From: Sphagnum magellanicum
Lineage: Eukaryota; Streptophyta; Sphagnopsida; Sphagnales; Sphagnaceae
Assembly: GCA_021904315.1 (NCBI GenBank)
Contig: CM038915.1
Location: forward strand, 15,810,001-15,874,000
Direction of reading: 5' to 3'
DNA: 64,000 nucleotides
Shown in pieces: positions 1-13,000 of this stretch (positions are counted from its first letter, which is position 1; every line of letters starts with the position of its first letter). The notes beneath the pieces were generated by a model. It saw nothing but the letters and a program-made list of their open reading frames with translations. It searched no databases and was not told the DNA's origin. A program made the position numbers and the translations under genes.

Positions 1-1745
1 ACTTCACCTTTGTGTTTCATGAAGTAGACCCACACCTTCTTTGTGTGGTCATCAATGAAACTCACGTAGTACTTGCATCCTCCAATGGATTCTGTCTTCA
101 TGGTCCACACATCTGAATGGATCATTTCCAAAGGTTTGGAACTTACATGAGTTGTTTGAGCTAGGAATGGATGCCTAGCTTGCTTCCCCAATTGGCATGC
201 TTCACAAACCTCTGACATCACCTCTTTTGCTCCAAATTTGAGAAGACCTCCAACAAGATTTTGTTTCTCCATGAGCTTAAGACGTTGGAGATTAACATGG
301 CCAACTTGCTTGTGCCAAATTCCAATGTCTCCAGCTCCTTTTCCATGTGTGAATAACATGGAATTCACTTCAGGCATGTTCACATCCAAGGTGAACATTC
401 GTCCATTCCTTTTCCCTTTTGCAATCAATTTGCCTTGGTTCTTCATGTCTTCCACAAAACATCCATTTGGATTGAATGTCACATGTAAACCTTGTTCCAC
501 CATCTAGCCTACGGAGACCAAATTTTTTGTTATGGTTGGAACATGAAGTACATCTTTCAGGTACTTTGTTTGCCCATCTTGCATGGACAATGGCACCTTG
601 CCAATTTGTGTGATGGGATGTGTAGTGTCATCACCAGTTTCCACAAACCCTGGTGTCTTCAAATCCTTTGCGTCTCTAAACCATTCTCCATGGCTAGTCA
701 TGTGGTTTGAAGCTCTAGAACCCACATACCAGACATTGTTGTCTGATACACCTCCTATCATTGAATTTGCCATGTGCTGCATCACAAACAGTTGCTCATC
801 ACCTTGATTGCTAGTTGATGCATAATTCCCTTGTTGCAGCTTTCCATTTCGTGCATCATGCTCCCTTTGATAACAGTTCTTTGCCATGTGCCCAGGTTTC
901 CCGCAGTAGTAGCAATTTGAATCGCTATTTGGTTGTTGGCCTCGATGACTTCCACCACGACCTCCACAACTTCCTCGACTTCCTCTTCCTCCAAAGTTTC
1001 CTCGTCCACCTCCATGAGCTTGACCTTCATGTTGATGATGTCCACCATGCGAGCTTCCGGGTCGACCTCGAAATGAGGTTTTACCACCTCTGCCTGTACC
1101 TCTATTGGTATTTGAGTAGAAAACACTTTCTTGTGATCCTCCATTGGATGAAGTACCAACAATTCTCATCTCTTCACTTATAAGTAGTGTTATTAAATCT
1201 TGGAAGTTGGGAAATGTTTCTCGAACTGCAATTGAAGTACAGAACTGGCTATAGTCTTTTCCAAGTCCATTTAAGGTCACGGCCACTAAATCTTCATCAT
1301 CTATAAGGGCTCCTATAGATGCAAGAGCATCTGCAAGGTTTTTCACCTTTGTAGAATAGTCATTGATGTTCATTTTGTTTTTCTGGAGATTATGCAACTC
1401 TTGCTTGAGCTGCATTTTGCGAGCTTGTGTATTGGTGTTATACATCTTCACCAATGTATCCCAAGCTTGCTTGGGTGATTTTGCATCTTGAATATGCACA
1501 ATCATGGAATCGGACACACTCATAGAAAGCCAATACAAGACTTTCCTTTCTTTTTCATGCCAAGTTTTATTGGTTTGAATTTGCTGTTGTGTGGGGTTTT
1601 CTGGGAGAGGAGGTTCTATCTCATCACCAGTTATGAATTCCCAGTAGCCTTTCCCCATCAAAAAATTCATAATCCTAAATTTCCACACTTGGAAATTGTT
1701 CTTGTCTAGTTTCTCAATTGCAATTTGAGAAAGGCCGTCCGCCAT
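1..1745 (-). CDS. Copia gag and beginning of pol (partial)
   Basis: The start is the ATG at 1745 on the minus strand, giving MADGLSQIAIEKLDKNNFQ, a typical copia gag opening. Gag-like helical region (UBN2/Retrotran_gag type) covers about residues 10-220. An Arg-Gly-rich RNA-binding linker spans about 220-270, and a CCHC zinc knuckle (CYYCGKPGHMAKNC) lies near residues 278-291. Protease-region sequence follows from about 340. Nearer the window start come the GAG-pre-integrase region, an HHCC zinc-binding motif (H..H...C..C in the segment around 180-340) and the start of the integrase core with HSDVW and FIDDHT. The product would package and integrate the element. Smaller overlapping reading frames on both strands here are shadows. 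Confidence 0.9.
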
Positions 1746-2962
1746 CTCTCAAGGCACCACTCAATGTCTTCCTGGGGTTTCACAATGATTTTAATTCCTT
1801 CCTTGGGTTTCTAGGGTTAGGGTTAGGGTTTTCCTTCCTTAGGTTTCTAGGATTAGGGTTAGGGTTAGGGCTGAACCATATGGACCTTGCATATGTATGT
1901 ATGTCTTGAATATTATACGAAATTTTATATTATACATAGGTTTTACGTATAGGTACGTATCTCGTATAATATTTCGTATGGTATTAAGTACATGATTACA
2001 TACCACACTTTTGTACGAAGGTCTTGATAATGTATTTGCGCTTCCTAATCTCCAAACTCCTTCCTTCAAGTTCTCCCAAGATGTATTTGCTCCACTTCAA
2101 AACTTTGCTTTGATGTCTTTTCAAAACAACTTCTGTCACAGCAACTTTGCAAAGCTACTCCACACACATATGACCTTGAATCGATCTGAAATTCTAATGA
2201 AACATGAACAACTATGTCTACTAACTTCTCTCAAAATTTCAGCTCATTTAACTTCATAAAATGGGAGATCTTGCTACTTCTTTGAAGTCACCTCAAACTG
2301 GGACCTGAACACAAAATGACTTACAACTCGTTCTCAGCAACTCCAAAATCCTTGAGATTTTGGAAGACACATAAGATATATGTCTTCTATATCTGCTCAA
2401 AATTTCAGCTCTATTGATGATTACCACAAAGAGATATCACTTTCAAAAGAAACTGACTTCAAAATTGAGACTGAAACTTCAGATGTTTGGATCTCTCTCA
2501 ATATAGATCCAAATGACATGAAATTTTTCTCACACATATATTCCTATATGATCTATAAGATCCCAAAGCTACAGATCCAAAAAAGCTCAAACAAAGGAGA
2601 TATGACCAAAAAACCAGATCTGGCACAAAGTTTTCAAAAGCTCATAACTTTCACAAAACATATCCTTTTCTTTTGAAATTTTGAAAATAGAAGCGTCCTA
2701 TAGTCTTCTATAACCTCTCCAAGTTTCACTCCAAGATCTTTTCACAGTAGATCTAGATCTAGGTTTAAAGATCTGACTTCCACAACTTTGATATGTTAAT
2801 CTCCTCTCACCTCTTTTCTTTTCTTTTCTTTTTCTTCACATTCTTTCCTTTCTTCATTTCTCTTTTGCACTTGATAAACTCCTATGATATTACTAGAGAA
2901 TCTCAAGCTCTAGTTCTAGAGACTTTCTAGCTCTAGATCTCTTCAACTTTCTCACCAAAAAA
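1746..2962 (-). other. Long untranslated leader of the copia element
   Basis: About 1.2 kb separates the primer-binding site from the gag start codon. I see no supported coding region in it. It holds a purine-rich stretch in the sense orientation (2811-2868), a repeated short phrase (TCAAAATTTCAGCTC at about 2234 and 2399 on the plus strand), and two clusters of TTAGGG hexamers at 1815-1871. Leaders of this length can contain packaging and translation signals, but nothing specific is recognisable. Confidence 0.6.
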
Positions 2963-2979
2963 CCTAAGCTCTAATACCA
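2963..2979 (-). promoter_or_regulatory. Primer-binding site of the copia element
   Basis: The minus strand reads TGGTATTAGAGCTTAGG directly after the LTR end. Plant copia elements typically carry TGGTATCAGAGC at this place, complementary to the 3' end of initiator tRNA-Met. The match and position fix the LTR boundary and orientation. Confidence 0.85.
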
Positions 2980-3292
2980 TGTTAACAAATAGGAGATCTA
3001 CTCAAGTGCAAACATAAATCTTTATTGAAAGGAAACTACAACATAATGCTCACAACACAAAACACAACATCAAGAACTCTCCAAGGTTCTTGTCACATGA
3101 AATACACAAACTTGTGTAATGAAGAAAAGAGAAGCAAACCATCAACACCAAGGTATTTAACTACAAGACCAAATCACAAATAACCAAACTAAAATAAGTA
3201 GCGAAAGTAATTCAACCTTGAGAAAGTAACCTAGTTACTTTCCTACTCCAGTAACTAATGAAACCTAACTAGTTGAGCTTGAATTCTCAACA
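2980..3292 (-). repeat. 5' LTR of the copia element
   Basis: On the minus strand this 313-bp segment begins TGTTGAG and ends TTAACA, the TG...CA pattern of LTRs, and it is followed immediately by the primer-binding site. The bases just outside (3293-3297, ATTTT) would be one copy of the target-site duplication; the partner copy is outside the window. The length is in the normal short range for plant copia LTRs. Confidence 0.85.
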
Positions 3293-3949
3293 ATTTTGTC
3301 CCTTTTAATTAGATGTACAACTTAACATTTACTCTAAAAACTTAACTAGAATAACCATGTGTCTTTCATACCCCATGCCTTTAGTTAAAATGAACTTCCT
3401 TTTGGTTAGTGTGGACATTTTAGTTGAGTTGAACCTTTTGAAAAACCATGATTTCTTATAGTGTAACTTGTAATGGCCTTTTAAAAGGGGAATTCTATTG
3501 AATAAATAATTCCTATGCAAACATGTAGATAGTCGTGTCCAAATGTTGCCCCAACTAATTACCTTATTTGTCTTTCTTGAATGCAAAAATGGAAAAAATG
3601 TGTTTGTTTTCTACAAATATAAACATCGAAATGACTATTTCAACCAACTTCATATACTACAACACATCTTGGGTTTTGCATTTTCCATTTGTGATTAAAT
3701 AGTAATCATGAAGGACATACATGTTAGTCATATTATCAATTTTGAAAAAAATTATTTTGTGATAATGTTGGAATTCCATGTCACAAATTCTCATAGTGTG
3801 ACATGTAAAGTGTAATGTGATGTGGATGCCATGCCAACTTAATCGTTTTACATAAATACTAGTTTAAAAAAATGTTTTTGTATAAGATTAACATGCATGA
3901 AAAAATGTTGACATAGGTTACAACTAATGAATTTTGATTTGTAAGTTTC

Positions 3950-4760
3950 TTTTGATGTCATGCATCAATCTATTATTTGATAATCAAGGACACACTTGTA
4001 GTTGTAATATTCATCCAATATTTGCATGTGTTATATTATGTTGCACCAATGTGTCAAGGTTTTATTTAATATTATTTTTTTCACTTGGAGATGCAAACAT
4101 TCACTATTAGTTGTGCAATGGGGTTTAGTTTTTGCTATCACAAGTTTTCACACTTCAAGCGGAGTGAGGGGGGGGAGGTGGTTTAGTGTCACTATTTTGA
4201 ATATAGTGTATGAAAATCTCTTTTAATATTGGCTTGGTGGAAGTTGAAAGTTGCATAGTTTTGAAAAACAATATTTTTGACAACATTTTTGGCCTATTGT
4301 ATTATGTTTTCACCCTAGTCATAATGACACATTTTTGGGTCACAAAGGTCTTATGACTTTTTTTATGCCATGAGTCAATTTACTATTTAATAACTGACAA
4401 CTTGTAGTTGCAACATTCATATAATAATGGCATGTATTGTATTTTATTGCACCCATGTGTCAAGGTTCTACTTGATATTTTTATGCTTAAAGATCCAAAC
4501 ATTCCCTATTAGTCATGCAATGGGGACTAGTTGTTGTTACCACTTGTCATGAAATTCTATAGAATTCTTTATGCAAGTTTGTAAATTTTGTTTCTAATTG
4601 CACTTGGGGCAATTTTATTAATGACACGTGTCAACATGTTATTTGCAAGCTTGGAACATGTTATAAATATAAAATATAGCTCATAGTTGGATTTGGTGTA
4701 TTATTGCATGTAACCACATGTCAAAGTTTTACTTGATATGCATGATATATATTAGGAGTT
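3950..4760 (+). repeat. Degenerate repeat, three local copies
   Basis: A phrase of the form TTGCACC..TGTGTCAAGGTT followed by TTTGATATT-like sequence occurs near 4039, 4446 and 4704. The first two copies are also preceded by similar segments (a CATGCATCAAT- or CATGAGTCAATT-like box, then TATTTGATAAT). A fourth relative lies at about 6465-6580. Spacing is irregular (about 407 and 260 bp), so it looks like repeated insertion or decayed duplication rather than a clean satellite. Confidence 0.6.
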
Positions 4761-5840
4761 GCAAAATTCACATCACTAAAAAAAATCATGTCATATGCAA
4801 CCAATCATTACACAATTATGCGTAATTAATTGTTTTTTACAACTAGATTAATCATACTTGCAACCACAAAATGGGTATTATATAATTTTTGCTTTATACA
4901 ATTGTGTGTGCAACTAACATGCAACTAATGGTGTACAAGATGAACATGTGTTGTAAAAATGATGGCTTAAGTTAGTATATACATACCTAATTTAGTATAC
5001 CCAATATATATATTTACCTAGGCTAGTATGTATATTATCTATGGTGCATTAGGCATATGTTAGTTGTCAAATGATGAAATAAATTTTACAAATTTTTGGA
5101 CTCAAACTGTAATTATCGAAAAAACTACTACCAAAAGTAGTTATATATTTCTATCGCCAAGAAATTAAAAAGTTGACTTAAGTTTTCATATTAAGTTCCT
5201 AAAAGGTAGATAAGATCTTCTTATTATTTTAGAGTTATTTTAAGGGTTTTTCCTATTTTCGATGGGATCATTGTTTTGATCTTTATCCCTACTTTTGATT
5301 TATTTAAAATGGAGTTTGCTCAAGGGGATCTTGTTCATTATATTTTGAATTTTTTTTTTGTTTTTGAAATAGTATTTTTCTTGAAAATTAGAATCTTTAC
5401 ATTCAAGTGTTGATAAATTTTCTTTTCCGACTTTGTTGGAGTTTTTGAGAAGAATTCAGTAATATATTTATACCATCAATTTTAGACTTTCTTTCTTGTG
5501 ACTATTTGTCATTATAAAATTGTAGCATGTAGGAATATATTTCTTTCCTTGCTCCATTTTATTTACCTCCAAACTTAGGATATTACCAAGTGGCCTTAAC
5601 GTTAGTATACCTAACCTGGGCTAATACATACATTAGTTAGTTACCTATGGTATCATTATTTATAAAAACAACAACACCAACAATTATAGTTATTATCTTA
5701 ATGTTTAATATCAATATTTTAATAATAATTACTAACTATTATTACCTATAATAGTTAGTATAACTAGTAGATTAGTTAATAAATTAATACAACATTTTAC
5801 TAGGTAGTAGTTGGAACTAGGATGCAATTAAAACTTTCAT

Positions 5841-5970
5841 CCCATATTGTTTGTCCTACCTTTCAAATTTGTAAAATATATAAGTAGGTGGATTATAAGT
5901 ATTTAAAAATAATTGGCATTTGGGATGAAGCAATATATAAATAAAAGGTTTGGCTTTAAAGGCTAAAACC
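5841..5970 (+). repeat. LTR-like dispersed module, copy 1
   Basis: It contains in order CCCATATTGTTTG, a TATA-like AAATATATAAG, CATTTGGGATGAAGCAATA and AAGGTTTGGCTTTAAAGGC. The same order recurs at 25107-25248. The second half recurs inverted near 38435-38497 and 18040-18060. A TATA box followed after about 60 bp by an AATAAA-like box fits the U3-R part of an LTR, so I read it as a solo-LTR or LTR-kin fossil. Ends cannot be fixed. Confidence 0.5.
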
Positions 5971-8900
5971 AAAATAAAATATATAAGATTATCCCAAATT
6001 ACCTACCTATGCATAGCTATAACCTAATGCCACCTAACATAGCCTATCAACCTTAAGTTGAATGATCTAAATTAAACTAATAAAAATACCAAATATTAAA
6101 ATAACTTAAAGTTGCCATGTGACACAATACAATAGGGGTTGATTTTAGTTGCATGTAATTGCATCTCATATATGTAATTGACCCTCTTTGAATATGATGG
6201 ATGAAAATGTATAGTGATACCACATATACATGTCAAATACAAAATGTTGTCTATAACTAAAATTCACATGCAACTTGTCTTAAGCAACTATGGCATTTTT
6301 TAGTTACATGTGTGTAATTTGCAATGAAAATTAGTTACAATTGCAAAAGATTGATTTTCTTCTAGTTGCATTGATCATTATTGGTTGTTCCATCCACTTG
6401 AGAGATGTTTCTAATGGTTTAGTTGTAGAAATGGAATTTAAAGTAGTAAAAGTCAAATGTCCCAACTCCCACATGTCAATTTGTTATTTGATAATATAGG
6501 GGAGTACTCAAAGTTACAAACTATAATTAATGATTGCATGCAATGTGTATCGTTGCATCCACATGTCAACATTGTATTTGGTGGAATGAAACCCACACTT
6601 AAAAATTCTACTCAAATTGGGTATTACATGAAATTTTGATGGCCAAACTTTTTACAACACTAGTTCATCTAATGTGGAGTAATGGATGTAAAAGTGTGCA
6701 TTATGTTCCATTTACTAGTACTATCTAGCTTTACACTCATATTCGTTTGGGAATGGCAACTTCCATGAAGTATTTGTCAATACCACAAAGTACATCCATG
6801 TTGCAATCCATTGGAATGCCACAATTAGGAGTTTTAGGTATCCAATTATGACCATATTGCATATACTAGATGTCACCAAGAACCAATTTGACTTAGTCTC
6901 ACCACCACTCCCCCATCAAGTTGTTCCATTTGTAAGGTACTTGAGTAAATTTTCAAATAATGAATGGAATTCAAGGGTTAATAACATGAATAACAAAATG
7001 TTCATACCTAATATCATAGGTATCAAATGCCCACAATATCTTATTTGAGTTGGATGCCCATGTACAACATGGAGGCAACTTCTTAACATTATTGGGGGAT
7101 GAAAGCACAATCAATTGAACACTTCGCGATCATTGTTCATAAAAATGTAAAGTAGCCATAAACTAAACTTTTACATATTAAGCTTAGAAATATTATTATT
7201 TCAATGATCAATATGACACATGTTCTTTGAATTTATGCCAATGATATTAAATAATCACATGTTTAAAGTAGATTTAACTAGATTTCCCAAAAATGTACAA
7301 GTAGATTTTTTATATTTAATAGTTTACATCCAAACAAACAAAATAGGTTTCAAGTAGATGAAATCTTGGATTTTTCTATTTTTTTGGTTACTGCTACTTT
7401 AAAATTTACTTATGCACTTTCAACTTCCAATGTAAAAATTAATAATATATCAATCTTCTAATGTGCAAGTAATATTGAATACAATTTCACTAGTCAATTT
7501 CAAAATTACTTTTTACTTATTCTTAATATACTAAAGTTTTTCAAACTTTGTATACAACATATTATAAACTCAATATTTAGTGCACAATGGTTTGACAATG
7601 ATTTTAAAAGTTTCAATTTTATTTTTTTTCATTTATGTGTAAAAGATGATTACAACTTTAAGGATTATTTTTTGTGTCTAAGTAATTGTGCTTTCACCTT
7701 GGGCTACACTAATTGCCATTTTGGAATTAATGCATGATTTACATGAAGTATGTCGATGTGTTAAATGAATTATGGTAATGTTACAAAAATAGTCTCCATT
7801 GTAATGCTACCTTCATTTAGGCTTGACATCCTTGGTTATAATGACCATATTGCATACTTTGGACTTCATCAAAAATTAATTTGACTAAAGACACACATAA
7901 CACAACATGATCAACCTCCATGGTGGATGAACCCACTGCCCAACACTATGATTATTTAATTTTTCATTACTCATAGTTTGAACATACTCCAAAACAAATA
8001 TTTATTTTCCATAGTATCATTGCCAAAAGTATGGCAATTTGTAGGTTACCTTATAAGGGTGAAAGCACACTACACCCCCAAAATATTGTAGTCACAAATA
8101 TAGAAATTTTGCATTTGGTTTTTTTGGGTACACGTGAACATCACATCTTGGATTATTTTTGCTCATTTCAAGTATATTGCATTAACTTTAGGCTTAAACT
8201 AGTTTATTTTAAAAGAAACTCCAACAAACATTTACAAACTTGAACATATGAAGTATATTTGTGTAAAAACAATACACATCACAAAACATGAAAAATTGCA
8301 AATATACTTCAAAATTAAGGTTATGGGTGGAGTTTTGTAATGAATTTTTTTGTGGTGAATGATATTGATGTACATCAACTAAATTTTAGACCATTTAGAA
8401 GTTTATAATTTTTGGTTGAAAATCCATTTTAAAAATGTATTTTTTTGCACTTCTTGAGCAATAAATGCATAATAAACTTTTTTTTTTGGGAAAAAATGTT
8501 ACCTTACAAAAAATGAAAAGATTTTATAAGTAACATCAAGAGTTGGCATGTCAAACATTAGAACAATGATGCTATTATAAATTTGCAACAAGTTATTTTT
8601 TGAATTTTCTATTCTAAAGTGGTTCCCATAAGCTTTCATCATGGTGTATCAAGTTACTATTTGTGAGTGTTTATTACATAATAACATCCTATCTAAATCA
8701 TATGGGTTGCTTAAGTCCATAGGGTGACCATACATGACACATTTCACTCGTTCAATAAAGGGAGGTGTATATGGGTTAAACATTTGCTCCAATTACCACT
8801 TCCTACAAAAATAATTGTAGAAAGTGGATAGGGATCAAATTATTTAGTCCCACTTGTAAAAAATCATTATAACAAACACATGACCTTAAATAACCTTGCA

Positions 8901-9353
8901 ACATTGTAATGAGCTTGCAATGACATTATAATCCATAAATATGAAGTGTATTAGAAATATTTGGAATGTGTTAAATAGTTAAATGGGTTCCTATTGCTTT
9001 GGAATTACGTTCATAAAAATGCCAATGTCTTGGGCCCCTTGCTTTTCATGCTTTATGATTTGTGAGGTGAGAGTTTTGCCTATCTAATTTATTCACTTTC
9101 AAGTTGTTTCATTTATTTATGCCTCAAACATGCACCAAAATTACCTATGATTCATATATCCATTGGTTACCAATTAGCTTTAGGTAATCAATTTGATGTT
9201 GGGCTCACAACAAGTGTATTATTTCTAGATGTACTTGGGACTTGTGGTGTTGGGTGCTAACATTATGATTGTGTCATAATGGTGGTATTTTCAATATTTA
9301 CATCAATTTTATCATATTTTCATCTACTTATGGGAAAGGACACTATGGGCAAG

Positions 9354-9386
9354 CCACTTTTCACCACTTTTCACCACTTTTCACCA
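9354..9386 (+). repeat. 10-bp tandem repeat, 3.3 copies
   Basis: The unit CCACTTTTCA is repeated three times perfectly, followed by a partial fourth copy, in otherwise unique AT-rich DNA. It is a simple minisatellite seed with no evident function. Confidence 0.9.
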
Positions 9387-9599
9387 AAAAAAATGATGTT
9401 ATAATAAGTATAATAGGTATGCAAGAAATCGAAATCTCGATGGCATTTTTTGGAAACCTTAAACATAAGAAAAAATAATTTTAAAGTGTGCATGATAACA
9501 TTTTGGAACTCAAAGCTCATTTTGAATCAAAGTTGAGCTTGATCCAATGGTTAGATGAAGAGAATTGGATAAAATCAATGTGCATAAAGTATGTAACGT

Positions 9600-12500
9600 A
9601 CATCTTTTCAATGGCCATAAAGGCCTCATGTTTGTGATTCATAACACATTACCAAACCAAAAAAAAATGAAACTAAATCTTAATTAACCCTAGTTGACTC
9701 CAAGTTAACTCCTAGTTAAGTCTTAGTTAATTTTTAATTTTAATTTTCAGTTAATTCATAGTTGACTCTTAATTAGGAAGGTTTTCAAGAAGTTTCTTTA
9801 CTCAATGTACACATAGAAACCTTTTTAGAAGCTTCTTTCAGCTAGATCCATGTTAAAGGTTTTTTCTATTCCCTTTTAATTTTACATGTTCTCTTTTATT
9901 TTCTAATTTTGGTTTATTGAAAAAATTATTGATAGGTATGGTGTTTCTTTTCTCCTAATCTGAAATGTCAAAACACAAGAAGCATAAAAGTCTCTAGTTT
10001 ATTCATCAAGAACAAACTATTCTACATCTTGCATTTCAAAAAACAAAAGGGAAAGGCTTAAAAAAAAATCAAAATAATCTAGTTCAGAATTCAAAAACTT
10101 TCCAAGAGTTACAAAAAAAAAAGATTTCATGATATAGTTGTAAGTCTTCCTACTTATACCAACTCATAGTGTTGTTTCAACTTAAACAGTCACTAGCTAG
10201 TATAAACTTCAAAATCAAAATAACAAACTTATTGGTCATAAGTTTAAATCAACATGTTCTATTAACAACTAATTACTACAACAAATTAGTTAACTTAAGA
10301 CCTATTATCCAAAAACTAAAATAGTCTTAGGGTTATATTGCCTCATCAATACGTGTGTCCTTGAATACTATATTTGGAATCTTAAAAACTTTAGAGGCAT
10401 GGGCAATATTATCCATCAAAGTAACTTCTACCCTTATGCCAATATCTAGTATAAATAATGGTAAAGGTTTGGAATGGTTCTTCCGAGGCTTCTACCTGAA
10501 TACTAACAACTACAATAGGTACTTCCATAGATTTTGTGGGCAAAGGTAAAGTATAAGAAACAATGGCCAACTTTGTTCCTCATCTGATAGACTCAAGTTC
10601 TTCAGTAGTAATGACAACATGTTTACTCTAAAAACTTGTAGCTACAGTTGTTGCTTACATAGGTGAAATTTTTTGGAAAACATTAATAGGTACTTCAACC
10701 AATTTACTAGTATGCCAATCATACTTATAACCTTCAAAATGCAATTAGTATGCAACCAGTTCATTTAGGTAGGCTTCTTCGTCTACATGAACAATCTCCA
10801 AATTGTCTAATATATGTTTTTTTGTAATTTCCTATATAATTTGTCACCATTCCTTCCATTTTAGGTTTTTATTGACTAATGTTTGGTTATGTACATGTGA
10901 GCCATACCAACACAGTTGTGCGCAATAGTCTCAATTTTTTAAGAATTGCATAAGGGATATTGAAATGTGGTAAGGCTATTAGGGTTTTTAACAACTTCCT
11001 GTTGGAATAAGGAATGATGAGTGCGCATGATTACATGGGGGGTTTTTTTTTTTTTCAATATTGAATGAATGAGGTGTAAGGTTAATTTTTTTCTTCAACA
11101 AAAGCTGATAATCATAGTTTTAGAACCTTAACTGTGTGATTAGGGATGAGAAATTTCTAGAGGGTTGGGGTTAGAAACAAACACCAAAATTTGTAATGTT
11201 CGACAAAACATTGGTTTGTTATAGTATTTAGTGGGTAATCGTGCAAGCAAGGACGATTAAAATTCTTGAAACAGTTGAGGGGGTGTCAATGAAGGGTCCA
11301 ATGGAAATAGAATAATCTTAAAACATTATAAGCGTAAGATTAATTCGAGACAACATAATGATTAAAATAAATAATGTGATAGGGTGGCAATGGCAACATC
11401 AATTTCATGATGAATGAAGCTTTTAGTTAGGTTATGGATAAGCTCAATGAGGAACTACAATTACATGTTGAATCCTAGGTTATGCCATAATGATAGTTCA
11501 TAACTATAAGAATTCTAGGATGTTTCGAATGGTGCAAACTAAGTAATCCGCCTTGCTATTAGGAAATAGTCAAAAAATTGAACCGCACAACAAAGATAAT
11601 GTCCAACACTAAGAATTGAAGACCATGCAAAGATGGAAGTGTCTTCAGTTTCGTAAAAACCTTCGAAAGACAATTTCAAGTTCATCACTAGAAGCAAAGT
11701 TGACCTACAATAAAAATCACCAAGGTACGAAAGTTCGAAGAAATGCAATAATATTAAGTTATAAGGGGTTTAACTTCAAAATGAAGGTGCACCTCTCGCA
11801 GTTCAGGATTTTCATCATGAGGGTGTTGGGTCAATGTCAAATCTAGGGATAACTCTCGAGGTAATTCTTCATTCATTTGTACGGCTTGAAGTCTTTAAGA
11901 CATGGTCATGTGTAATGCCACGAATTCAAGGAAATGAAAAAAATTTCGATCAAAATCAATTTAGCAATGAGTGTGTGGAAGAATTGGTACATTGAAATGC
12001 GTGATTACAATTTATAAGTCAAGGAAAAGGAAGGAAAGACATAAAGTAACGGTCTAAAACCATGGTAAAATAAAACCTTAAAATCAATGAGAAAAAAATT
12101 ATGTAAAATTTGTTGGGGGTTGAAAATGAAAAGAGGTGAAAATGATGTTTCTCCTTTTTCTCTCAAAGGCCACTAAGCATGGAACATTCCAAGGACCACC
12201 AAACTTTGAACCTTCCATTGGCCACCAAGTTAGGGTTTTCCCTCACCTCCTTCCTTCTCATTTTTCTTAAAAGTGTGAATTTGGGTCATTTGTCTCTTTC
12301 TTTTCGAACATAATTTTTAATTTAAATATTTGAAAACTAGTTCTTATAGCTTTCCTTGGGAGGAAAAGAATGATTAATCTTAATAGATGGTGGAAAGAGG
12401 GAAAATAAATTAGATGATAATGGTACCTTTGAAATAGTGGAAATGAATAGGGGTAATTTTGGAGCTTGAAATCTTAAAGAAATTTCATAAGACCTCTCAG

Positions 12501-13000
12501 GTTTTGTAGCATAACTTTTTCTTGATTTAAATGTAGAACTTGAGATTTGGTAAACAAATGTGCCTTATAATTAACTTTCCAATGAAGTAATGTAAACTAG
12601 ATTTGAATAAAATATGTGATGCCAATAATGTTTTAAGTGACTGAAGGTTTACTGTCAAGTTGAATTTTTTACTTTTGTGAAACCCTTGAGGGTTCTATGT
12701 CACAACGTTTTAGTGATTTAGGTGCAAAACTTGAGATTTGGTAGGTAGGTGTGCCTTGTAATTAACTTTTTAATGAACTAATACAAGCTAGATTTGGATA
12801 ACGTATGTGATGGGAACAATGTTTTGAGTGATTAAAGGTCTATTGTCAAGTTGAACATATTGTTGTATCCTTAGAAATTGGTTTAGGTGGGTGATAGTTT
12901 AACATTAAATTCTAGGATTTGGAGAGTTTGAACTTAGAAAATATATTTATCAATTTCAAATCATGAATGACGCATAAGAGGCAAACTATTTGTTTTCAAC
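9600..13000. other. Gene-free stretch, possibly the 3' end of the gypsy element
   Basis: I see no supported gene. 9681-9775 is rich in short AGTTAACTC/TAGTTAA repeats. The part from about 11 to 13 kb may contain the 3' LTR of the minus-strand gypsy element at 13.0-17.4 kb, because an LTR should follow its coding region here, but I could not identify LTR ends. A purine-rich tract on the minus strand at 12150-12165 is a possible polypurine tract. Confidence 0.45.
12505..12860 (+). repeat. 191-bp tandem duplication
   Basis: Two diverged copies stand head to tail. CTTGAGATTTGGTA occurs at 12539 and 12730, exactly 191 bp apart, and the downstream phrases (GTGCC, TAATTAACTTT, TGTCAAGTTGAA) keep the same spacing. 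It may be an internal duplication in an LTR or a small satellite. Confidence 0.85.

Larger units (their letters stand above)
1..3292 (-). mobile_element. Ty1/copia LTR retrotransposon, 5' part (cut by window start)
   Basis: Read on the minus strand the order is 5' LTR, primer-binding site, leader, gag, protease region, GAG-pre-integrase and the start of the integrase core, which is the copia order. The remainder of pol and the 3' LTR lie outside the window. The element looks nearly whole in the part seen, with about one interruption in its coding region, so it is probably young compared with every other element here. The LTR pair cannot be compared for dating because only one LTR is present. 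Confidence 0.93.
3293..9600. other. Gene-free AT-rich repeat-bearing stretch
   Basis: No reading frame here has recognisable homology, codon character or useful length. The stretch holds degenerate dispersed repeats, described separately at 3950-4760 and 5841-5970. Two related copies of a segment lie about 1 kb apart: 6846-6896 and 7839-7890 share TGACCATATTGCATA and then CAATTTGACT or TAATTTGACT. The character is old, eroded intergenic DNA. Confidence 0.7.

Noticed and set aside
782-1183. Overlapping open frames on both strands within the copia gag
   Set aside because: They are low-complexity shadows of the Gly/Arg-rich gag linker in other phases.
2380-2676. 98-residue plus-strand frame in the copia leader
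   Set aside because: No homology, opposite to the element's sense, and composed of the leader's own repeated phrases.
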